Source of the DNA: Melioribacteraceae bacterium
GTDB lineage: Bacteria; Bacteroidota; Ignavibacteria; Ignavibacteriales; Melioribacteraceae
Assembly (NCBI GenBank): GCA_023230485.1
Contig: JALNXG010000024.1
Coordinates: forward strand, 1-48,384
DNA: 48,384 nucleotides
Direction of reading: 5' to 3'
Positions 27,846 to 34,915 of this stretch are shown here, one piece after another. The position numbers and the translations under genes were made by a program. The notes beneath the pieces were generated by a model. The model saw only the letters and a program-made list of their open reading frames with translations, had not been told where the DNA came from and ran no database searches. Position 1 is the first letter of the stretch, and the number at the start of each line of letters is the position of its first letter.

Positions 27846-29203
27846 TTAATGGTATATATAGATTAACAGGCAAGATCGCATTAAACAGCCCCTTATTAAT
27901 CGGCAGCGGCGAAGCAGAGACTTCCGATATCGATGTAGTTCGTGATTCAGAAGGAAAACCATTTATTCCCGCAACTTCCTTTATTGGTGCTATTAAATCG
28001 CATATAATGAATAACTTCGAAACCAAAAACGATGATAAAGAGCTAAAAGACATATGGGGATTTACTGATAAGCAAAACGCTAAAGCCAGCTCTATTCTCT
28101 GCTCCGATCTTCTACTAATAGGTGAAAATAAATCTACCGAAATTAGAGATGGAATTGCTATTGACCCAAAGACCGGTATAGTAATCGAACATCATAAATA
28201 CGATTACGAGATAGTTCCTAAAGGAGCAAAATTTTCCCTCAAGATTGACGCTCCTTATTCTGAAAAGAATAAAAAAATAATCAAAAAACTTTTATCTACA
28301 CTTATTTCCGAGCTTGAAGATAATACCGATTTCCGGCTTGGCGCTAAATCAACCAATGGACTTGGCAAAATCAAACTCAATGATAAGAAGTTTTGTGATT
28401 TTGATTTTTCAAATAAGGAAAATTTTGTTGCATACCTTTCCGATAAAGAAGCTCCGATAGTGAAAGATAATGAACAGCCGCAACTTTATGAAAAAAATCA
28501 GAATAAATTTACAGCATCATTATCGTTGAATATAAAAAATTCCTTTATTCAGCGCTCCTATCCTACAAGCAGTGATGAACCCGATGCTGTTAATATTAAA
28601 TCGGACGGTAAATACGTAATGACAGGCAGCGGTACTAAAGGTGCAATCCGCAACAGGGCTTTACGTATTGTTAATACTCTTCTTAATTCAAATGAAGAAG
28701 AACCTCAATTTATAAAAAATCTTTTCGGTTATGTTGTAAAACCGGACGGAAACAAAATAGAGCATAAATACAAAAGCAAAGCCGGAAGATTGAGAGTAGA
28801 AGAAACTACAATTGAACAATACATTGCAGAATTACAGAACCGCATTGCTCTTGATCGCTTCACGGGCGGGACGATGAAAGCTGCTTTATATGATTCACTC
28901 GCATTGTTCTATAAAACTAATGCAGCTAATATGCCAAGCTTAATTCTCAATTTCTCGGTTAAAGACTGTTCCGAAGCCGAGGCAGGATTAATGCTTCTTA
29001 TTATTAAAGATTTATGGACAGGCGATCTTGCTATCGGCGGTGAGAAAAATGTAGGACGCGGTGTTTTTGAAGGTCTTCTTGCCGAGATTAATTTCAATGG
29101 CAAAAAATATAAATTGACCCGTAATGACACTAAGGAGTTTGTATCGCTTCAGGAATATGTCGATTCACTAATAAATGAGTTGGGGGTATCAAATGGGAAA
29201 TAA
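27842..29203 (+). CDS. Fused tandem Cas7 (two RAMP domains) of type III-D
   Basis: A 453-residue protein made of two consecutive Csm3/Cas7 domains. Domain 1 (about 1-205): INSPLLIGSGEAE-type block, GKPFIPATSFIGAIKSHIMNN, IRDGIAIDPKTGI (the catalytic-Asp/thumb region of Csm3), and the loop DFRLGAKSTNGLGKIKL. Domain 2 (about 225-445): DGKYVMTGSGTKGAIRNRALRI, ALDRFTGGTMKAALYDS, and the loop DLAIGGEKNVGRGVFEGLL. Each has the full RAMP plan, so this one chain would occupy two backbone positions and may give two RNA-cleavage sites. It overlaps the csx10 stop by four bases (ATGA), with GGGGG upstream. Double-Cas7 chains are known in III-D/III-E relatives and are regarded as steps to the single-chain Cas7-11 effector. 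Confidence 0.83.
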   Translation: MINGIYRLTGKIALNSPLLIGSGEAETSDIDVVRDSEGKPFIPATSFIGAIKSHIMNNFETKNDDKELKDIWGFTDKQNAKASSILCSDLLLIGENKSTEIRDGIAIDPKTGIVIEHHKYDYEIVPKGAKFSLKIDAPYSEKNKKIIKKLLSTLISELEDNTDFRLGAKSTNGLGKIKLNDKKFCDFDFSNKENFVAYLSDKEAPIVKDNEQPQLYEKNQNKFTASLSLNIKNSFIQRSYPTSSDEPDAVNIKSDGKYVMTGSGTKGAIRNRALRIVNTLLNSNEEEPQFIKNLFGYVVKPDGNKIEHKYKSKAGRLRVEETTIEQYIAELQNRIALDRFTGGTMKAALYDSLALFYKTNAANMPSLILNFSVKDCSEAEAGLMLLIIKDLWTGDLAIGGEKNVGRGVFEGLLAEINFNGKKYKLTRNDTKEFVSLQEYVDSLINELGVSNGK

Positions 29204-29756
29204 TGGACTTGAGTTAATAAAAATAAAAAGCAGAGCAGAATCTGTTACTATCGATTCCAATTCGCTTGAAACTTCTATTGTTGCAAAGATAAAAGATGAT
29301 TCTTACTTCTTAGCTTTTCTTAATAATAATGTACTTGTCGGAAAATTTGGCAGCGGTAAATTTATTGACGGAGATTCACAGTTAATTGATTCAAATCATC
29401 TTCAGAAATTAAGAGTATTTAATAAGAATGAAGAATTGCTTATATGGAAAACGAACGGAGAATTAAAAGCACGTTATCGCAAAGATGAAGAAGGTGATGA
29501 CAGCTTGGCAGTCGATGCACATCAGGTATTATTCGGCACGGAGACTAAAGGAAATATTATAAGCGAGGAAAGAGGAACTTCGATAGCGCTGCCATTTGAA
29601 GTGCCGGAAATGAAACCGGGAAATCCTAAAGACAGAGTAAAAATCCATACTCGTAATTACCTGTCGTTGAACGAAGCAGGACAATATAGTTACACCGATA
29701 GCCGCCTAATCGGCTTCACATTTGGAAAAGATAATAAAGAACTCGGAGGGAAATAA
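29193..29756 (+). CDS. csx19: Csx19 family protein (TIGR03984), type III-D
   Basis: A 187-residue protein matching the Csx19 family of subtype III-D loci, function not established; it may be a complex subunit. Matching features are the DAHQVLFGTETKGN block, ISEERGTSIALPFEVP, the HTRNYLSLNEAGQYSYTDSRLIGF motif and an N-terminal beta-rich half ending in the 'WKTNGELKARY' strand. The start is placed at 29193 because TGGGGGT (29181-29187) sits at the right distance; an earlier in-frame ATG at 29175 has no such site. It overlaps the end of the fused Cas7 gene by 11 bases. Confidence 0.78.
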   Translation: MGNNGLELIKIKSRAESVTIDSNSLETSIVAKIKDDSYFLAFLNNNVLVGKFGSGKFIDGDSQLIDSNHLQKLRVFNKNEELLIWKTNGELKARYRKDEEGDDSLAVDAHQVLFGTETKGNIISEERGTSIALPFEVPEMKPGNPKDRVKIHTRNYLSLNEAGQYSYTDSRLIGFTFGKDNKELGGK

Positions 29757-29757
29757 G

Positions 29758-31833
29758 ATGGGACAGAAAGAAAAAATAGATTTTTCTAATATTCATGCTG
29801 CTTTAGGTATCGAAAAACCCGATGAAGATATTAATCAGCGGAAAAATACTCCTGAATTTAATGCAAAAGAAAAAGATAGCAATCACTCTATTGATATTCC
29901 AAAAGATTATGTCGCACGTGCACCATATAACTTTGTTCCTATAAATGATGACGTGGTTCCGGCTCAAGAGATGCCTGAATTTTTGACTTATACTAATGAA
30001 CAAAAAGGTATTAAAAGATTTACAGGTGAAATTGGATTAAAAATAGAAACTAAAACTCCTATTTATATAAGAGATACTGTTGATTCGGAACAGATAGAGA
30101 AGAAAACTGAAAGTAAAGATATTCCGGAATTCTTCTCTCCGGGAGGGAAAGAAAGAATTCCCGGTAGTTCGCTTAGAGGAATGACTCGTAATTTGGTCGA
30201 AATAATGAGTTATAGCAAATTTGAATTTTTTGAAGAAGATAAAAAATTCCTGTATAGGGCTATGGCGGATAAGTCTTTAGACCTTAGAGATAATTATACG
30301 AACAAAATTCTTACTCAAGAAAATAGTGGATATACTCAAATAACTCAGGGGGGTTATTTAACAAAAGAAGGAAACGAATATTATATAATCCCCGCTAAAG
30401 AATTCTTAAGTGGTAATTTTCATTATAGAATTGAAGAAAAGGATGCGATTAATTCGGGAATTATTTCACTATACATGAAATTACCTGTTTTGGATAGAAA
30501 TGGAAATGAGATAATAAGAAATGGTAGAAAAAAGTACGAAAAAAATATAAATTATAAACCGAGTTCCCATAAAATTTATTTTGAACCTAAAATTCCAATT
30601 GTTCATAGAAATCATACAAAACCTTTATATTATGCAAAAATCGAAAAAATAAGTGATACTTATTTTAATAATAGTAAAGAAGGATATTTAGTATGTACCG
30701 GCTGGATCCCAGGTGGTAGTCAAGGAAAGCATTTACATTGGATTGTTCCGGAAGCCGATACCTCAGCCAAAAAATTGTCGTTTGCCGCAAACGTAATTGA
30801 AAACTATATTAATGATACTAATAGAGAAGAAGGCACTGATCTATTAAAAATTCTAAAAGATAGTCTAGAAAAATATATCCCCTGCTTCTATACAGAAGAA
30901 GGTGGTGAAGTTACGGGATTTGGATATACCGGAATATTCCGTATTGCCTATAATAATTCTCTTAAAAACTTTATCCCAAAGGACAATATTGAGTATAGTG
31001 GTGTTGATATTATACACGCAATATTTGGAGATAAAGATAAATTTGCAGGAAGAGTATTTTTTGAAGATGCTTTTTTAACCAAGTTAGTAAAACAACATGA
31101 AGCTTCTCATCCTCAAATTTTGGCGTCACCAAAACCTACAACTTTTCAGCATTATTTAGTTCAAAAGGGGATTACTCCAAAATTTAACAATAGAGGTGAT
31201 TTCTCCGGTTGGTATGGATTAAAGGATTATAATTCTGAAGATATCACTATTCGCGGAAATAAACTTTATTGGCATAGGATTGGAAATGAGTGGATTGCAA
31301 ATGCTTCTGATGTAACTAAGCATCCTAAACAATATACACTTATTAAACCTATCGAAGGAGAATTTAACAGTAAAATAAGATTTGAAAATCTATCAGAAGT
31401 CGAACTCGGAGCTTTATTAACTTCCCTGGACTTACCTGAAAACTGTGCACATAAAATCGGTATGGGTAAACCTCTTGGTTTGGGCTCAATCAGGATTACA
31501 CCAATATTAAAATTATCCGATAGAACCGATAGATATAAAAAAATTGAGGCAGAATTAAATGGCTTGAAAGAAGATAATATTGAAAAGTATAAAACCGTCT
31601 TTGCTCAGTATATAATCAATAAGTTAAATAATACTACATCCGCCGAGAGCAATAGTAGCTTAAATGAATTTATGAATATGGGAAGAATGAAAGAATTATT
31701 TACGATGCTTGTTTTTAATGGTAACCCTGTTAATGCCAAAACTCGTTATATGGAAATAGAGCATAGGACACCTGAGGGGAAAGTAAACGAATATTCCACT
31801 CGCCCTGTTCTACCTCTTCCTACTAAGGTATAA
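29758..31833 (+). CDS. Large CRISPR RAMP protein of the TIGR03986 family
   Basis: A 691-residue RAMP protein. After a non-conserved, charged N-terminal ~50 residues come the family blocks ARAPYNFVPINDDVVPA, RFTGEIGLKIETKTPIYIRDT, GKERIPGSSLRGMTRNLVEI and the RDNYTNKI region; the C-terminal half contains WIPGGSQGKHLHW, an insert of about 150 residues, and the terminal glycine-rich loop HKIGMGKPLGLGSIRI. This is the TIGR03986 profile commonly found beside csx10/csx19 in subtype III-D. It is probably a multi-domain Cas7 subunit. The start at 29758 follows GGAGGG by 6 bases; an earlier in-frame ATG at 29722 lies inside csx19 and has no site. The stop overlaps cas2 (TAATG). Confidence 0.82.
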   Translation: MGQKEKIDFSNIHAALGIEKPDEDINQRKNTPEFNAKEKDSNHSIDIPKDYVARAPYNFVPINDDVVPAQEMPEFLTYTNEQKGIKRFTGEIGLKIETKTPIYIRDTVDSEQIEKKTESKDIPEFFSPGGKERIPGSSLRGMTRNLVEIMSYSKFEFFEEDKKFLYRAMADKSLDLRDNYTNKILTQENSGYTQITQGGYLTKEGNEYYIIPAKEFLSGNFHYRIEEKDAINSGIISLYMKLPVLDRNGNEIIRNGRKKYEKNINYKPSSHKIYFEPKIPIVHRNHTKPLYYAKIEKISDTYFNNSKEGYLVCTGWIPGGSQGKHLHWIVPEADTSAKKLSFAANVIENYINDTNREEGTDLLKILKDSLEKYIPCFYTEEGGEVTGFGYTGIFRIAYNNSLKNFIPKDNIEYSGVDIIHAIFGDKDKFAGRVFFEDAFLTKLVKQHEASHPQILASPKPTTFQHYLVQKGITPKFNNRGDFSGWYGLKDYNSEDITIRGNKLYWHRIGNEWIANASDVTKHPKQYTLIKPIEGEFNSKIRFENLSEVELGALLTSLDLPENCAHKIGMGKPLGLGSIRITPILKLSDRTDRYKKIEAELNGLKEDNIEKYKTVFAQYIINKLNNTTSAESNSSLNEFMNMGRMKELFTMLVFNGNPVNAKTRYMEIEHRTPEGKVNEYSTRPVLPLPTKV

Positions 31834-32111
31834 TGAAGTATATAGTTAGTTACGATATTTCGTCCGACCGTATTCGCTCTAAAGCTGCTAAGGTTTTAGA
31901 GCAGTACGGCGTTCGTATTCAATACAGTATGTTCGAATGCTCGCTAACTAAAAAAGAACTCTCGGAATTAAAGCAAAAATTAGAAAAATTAATTAATAAA
32001 AAAGATAGCTCGATTTATTTTTTCCCTTTGTGCGAATCATGTAATAATAAAATAATTTTTATTGGTGCAGAATATTCAATTAAGAGATTAAGCTTCCTCG
32101 ATATTGAATAA
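31833..32111 (+). CDS. cas2: CRISPR adaptation protein Cas2
   Basis: A 92-residue ferredoxin-fold protein that pairs with Cas1 in spacer integration. MKYIVSYDISSDRIRSKAAKVLEQYGVRIQYSMFEC is the standard Cas2 N-terminus, with the metal-site Asp at residue 8, and SSIYFFPLCESC the last core strand. Length is normal. The ATG shares its A with the previous stop codon (TAATG) and the RT-Cas1 gene follows after 17 bases, so the adaptation pair is expressed with the effector genes. Confidence 0.95.
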   Translation: MKYIVSYDISSDRIRSKAAKVLEQYGVRIQYSMFECSLTKKELSELKQKLEKLINKKDSSIYFFPLCESCNNKIIFIGAEYSIKRLSFLDIE

Positions 32112-32128
32112 AAATTTATGGATGGTTA

Positions 32129-34402
32129 ATGGATATCCTAAATACTGTATTTGCAAAAGACCATTTAGCTCATGCGTGGAAAATAGTAAAACAAAAAGGG
32201 AGCGGAGGCGGAATTGATAATGTGTCCATCGCTCAATTTGATTCCGGACATGATCTCAATTTAAACCAGCTATATAGTGAAACGGTTTCTGGAAATTATA
32301 TCCCCGAACCATACAAAAGAATTTATATCGAAAAAAAAGACAACGAATTTCGCCCACTTTCTATGCTTACTATCCGCGATAAAATTCTTCAGCTTTGCGT
32401 AAAGTTTCATTATGATGAAAAGATAGATAAATCCTTTTGTGATTCGAGCTATGCTTATCGCTTTTCCAAAAGTCATAATAAAAGTATTAATAGAATTCGG
32501 GATTACCTGCAAAGAAAAAATAAGTTCGTTCTTCCTATCGATATCGATAATTATTTCGATACTATAAATAGAGACATTCTGTATGAAAAATCGAAAAAAT
32601 ATTTTCCACAGCCGGAAATTTTGAGATTGATTGAGATGTGGGTAAGAATTGGATTTATTTCTAAAAACGGCAAATATATTGATATGGGCAAAGGGATTCC
32701 ACAAGGAGGCATTCTATCTCCCCTGCTTTCTAATATTTATCTCAATGATTATGATAAAGAGATGAAAGCCCTTAATTATATTAATGTAAGATACGCTGAT
32801 AATATTATTCTTATCGGAGGCGAAAAAGATAAAGTAGAAGAAGCACTAAAATTCACAATTAATTTTCTTAGAGAAAAATTAATGCTCCGGTTAAACAAAG
32901 ATGATTTTAACGTAATAAATAGCGATGAAGCGCCCTTTACTTTTTGCGGCATTGAGTTTTTTAATAAACTTAGAAAAATTGATCCCAAGAAAATTATAAA
33001 AATTAAGTCGGATATCACTCGTACCATTGTTAATTCTTCTCTCGCTGAATTAAGCTCTAAAATTAATAAACAAATTGAGGGACTGAACCGTTATTACCTT
33101 CAGTTTGATACGGCAGATCAATTAGGTGAACTTGAATCGCTCTTAGCGAAAGAATTAAAAGGTAGATTTTCTCGCCTTCTTTATAAAAAACAGATAAAAA
33201 ATAAGACTGAAGCGAAGGAAATTCTTAATAAGATTAATTTTATTTCACCCGAGAATTACACTCAAAAAAATATATTTATAAATGAAATTTTATCCTTCCC
33301 AGAAGAACTTAATGGAGAAAAGGAATTAAAAAATTCTATCAATAGAGGAGTTTATCAAAAAAGACGTCAATATCAAAAAGTGTGGTATGAGAGTTTAGAT
33401 ATAATGGTCTCGGGTGCATTTTCACAAATTGGCAAATCCGGTTTTAATTTAACAATTAAAAAAGAAGGAAAAATTACTTCCTCAATTTCTGCCGATAAAA
33501 TTAAAAGTATAATGGTGAATAATAAGGGTGTAACAATTACCTATGATGCAGTAAAACTTTGTGCAGAGAAAAATATACGAGTGAATTATTTTGATGGACT
33601 CGGTAAACCTTTTGCTTTCCTGGTACCGGCTGCCAATCCCCTTCTCTCTATTACCGATAAACAAACTCAGGCATTTGATGGCAGGAAAGCGAAGTACGTT
33701 GCGTTAAGCATAATCGATGCTAAGATAAGGAATCAGGCGAGTGTTATTAAATATTTTAGCAAGAATAAGATATTTTCTTCTGAAGAAGAAATTGTTTTGA
33801 ATTCAGAGCTAAAATGTATGGAGGATATTTTAATAAAAATAAAAGAGATAGATTTAGATTTACCATTAAAAGACGTTAGAGAAAAACTGATGGGATACGA
33901 GGGAAGTGCTGCGGCGGCATATTGGCATTTAATAAAAATTTTCTTACCTTCACATTGTAATTTTGATTACAGAGAACATCGAGATGCCAAGAATCCGGTT
34001 AATATTATGTTGAATTATTCTTATGGAATATTGTATTCCCGTATTATTAATTCAATTACGGTCTTAGGATTAAATCCCTCCATTAGTTTTTTACATTCCG
34101 AGCAGAAAAATAAACCCACTTTAGCTTATGATTTAATTGAACCATTTCGGGCACCTGTTGCCGATAGAACTGTAATTGCCATTTTAAATAAAGGTATAAA
34201 AATTACATTAAAGGATGGTATGCTTTCGGATGAATCGCGAAAAATATTAGCAAAAAAAGTTCTTGAACGGATTAACTGCGAACTAAAATATAGAGATAAA
34301 ATTACTTCACTAAACGACTTGATGTATGATAAAGTTAAAGAATTGATCGCGTACCTTAAAGATGAGACTAAAGCCTATAAACCATACTTATTAAAATGGT
34401 AA
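32129..34402 (+). CDS. cas1: Reverse transcriptase-Cas1 fusion with YADN in the RT box
   Basis: A 757-residue fusion for spacer acquisition, potentially from RNA. The RT part (1-~330) has motif A VLPIDIDNYFDTIN (Asp 138), GIPQGGILSPLLSNIYL (191-206), and RYADN at 221-225, where the catalytic pair normally reads YADD: Asp 224 is kept, the next Asp is Asn 225. A helical thumb/linker (about 300-410) joins to Cas1 (about 415-757) with its active-site residues Glu 591 (GYEGSAAAAYWH), His 656 (SFLHSEQ) and Asp 668 (AYDLIEPFR) all present. There is no N-terminal Cas6 domain, unlike the Marinomonas type. It is group II intron-like RT by its motif spacing. It ends the cas operon and is followed by the leader. 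Whether the Asn 225 enzyme polymerises is open. Confidence 0.93.
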   Translation: MDILNTVFAKDHLAHAWKIVKQKGSGGGIDNVSIAQFDSGHDLNLNQLYSETVSGNYIPEPYKRIYIEKKDNEFRPLSMLTIRDKILQLCVKFHYDEKIDKSFCDSSYAYRFSKSHNKSINRIRDYLQRKNKFVLPIDIDNYFDTINRDILYEKSKKYFPQPEILRLIEMWVRIGFISKNGKYIDMGKGIPQGGILSPLLSNIYLNDYDKEMKALNYINVRYADNIILIGGEKDKVEEALKFTINFLREKLMLRLNKDDFNVINSDEAPFTFCGIEFFNKLRKIDPKKIIKIKSDITRTIVNSSLAELSSKINKQIEGLNRYYLQFDTADQLGELESLLAKELKGRFSRLLYKKQIKNKTEAKEILNKINFISPENYTQKNIFINEILSFPEELNGEKELKNSINRGVYQKRRQYQKVWYESLDIMVSGAFSQIGKSGFNLTIKKEGKITSSISADKIKSIMVNNKGVTITYDAVKLCAEKNIRVNYFDGLGKPFAFLVPAANPLLSITDKQTQAFDGRKAKYVALSIIDAKIRNQASVIKYFSKNKIFSSEEEIVLNSELKCMEDILIKIKEIDLDLPLKDVREKLMGYEGSAAAAYWHLIKIFLPSHCNFDYREHRDAKNPVNIMLNYSYGILYSRIINSITVLGLNPSISFLHSEQKNKPTLAYDLIEPFRAPVADRTVIAILNKGIKITLKDGMLSDESRKILAKKVLERINCELKYRDKITSLNDLMYDKVKELIAYLKDETKAYKPYLLKW

Positions 34403-34915
34403 TTATTTAAAAGAATTAAGTTCTTTAACATATTGATTGAGTGAATTTATAAATAAATTCATCTAAAAAAGAAATGAGAAGATTTAAAATTGGATCTGTT
34501 ACTTGTTAATTTATTGTAATTAAATAAGTTATAACGTTTATATAAAGCAAAAATAATTTTTAAAAAGTTCTCATAAGGAAAACACTTTTTATCCTATTAA
34601 ATGAAATGAGAAGATTGGTTAATTTACTATTAGAATTTAGGTTAAATTCGCATCCCGGATTAGTACTTTTTTCTCATATCTAAAAATTCGACAAAACTAC
34701 AAATGAAATGAGAAGAAATTTTGTTGTGATTTTGAGCTAAAAACAGAATAAACGGGTAAAAATCACCTATTTTCTGTTAAGGAAAACTACTAGTTAATAG
34801 ATAGATATGAGAAGAAATTAAATAAATGCTATAACTTATTGTTATAAAAGAAGATAAATAGTTCTTGGAATTAACTAAAAAAAGTAAGAAATTGTAAGTG
34901 ATTGAAATATATGGT
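34403..34915 (+). promoter_or_regulatory. CRISPR leader region with recurring ATGAGAAG elements
   Basis: 513 bases without a gene between the RT-Cas1 stop and the first repeat. The repeats end in ATTGAGAC, the form of a type III 5' crRNA handle, and decay is at the far right, so the leader and promoter belong here. It is very AT-rich and holds four copies of ATGAGAAG[A] at 34474, 34606, 34708 and 34807, i.e. about 132, 102 and 99 bases apart. Two are paired with an upstream inverted TTCTCAT (34568-34574 and 34671-34677) at similar distances, giving dyads about 45 bases long. TTCTxxTAAGGAAAAC also recurs (34568 and 34777 regions). These could be binding sites for integrase/host factors or the remains of tandem duplications. 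No -10/-35 boxes could be assigned. Confidence 0.65.

Noticed and set aside
34474..34814. ATGAGAAG elements as a second CRISPR array
   Set aside because: The shared core is only 8-9 bases, spacing varies from 99 to 132, and no 25-40 base repeat can be built.
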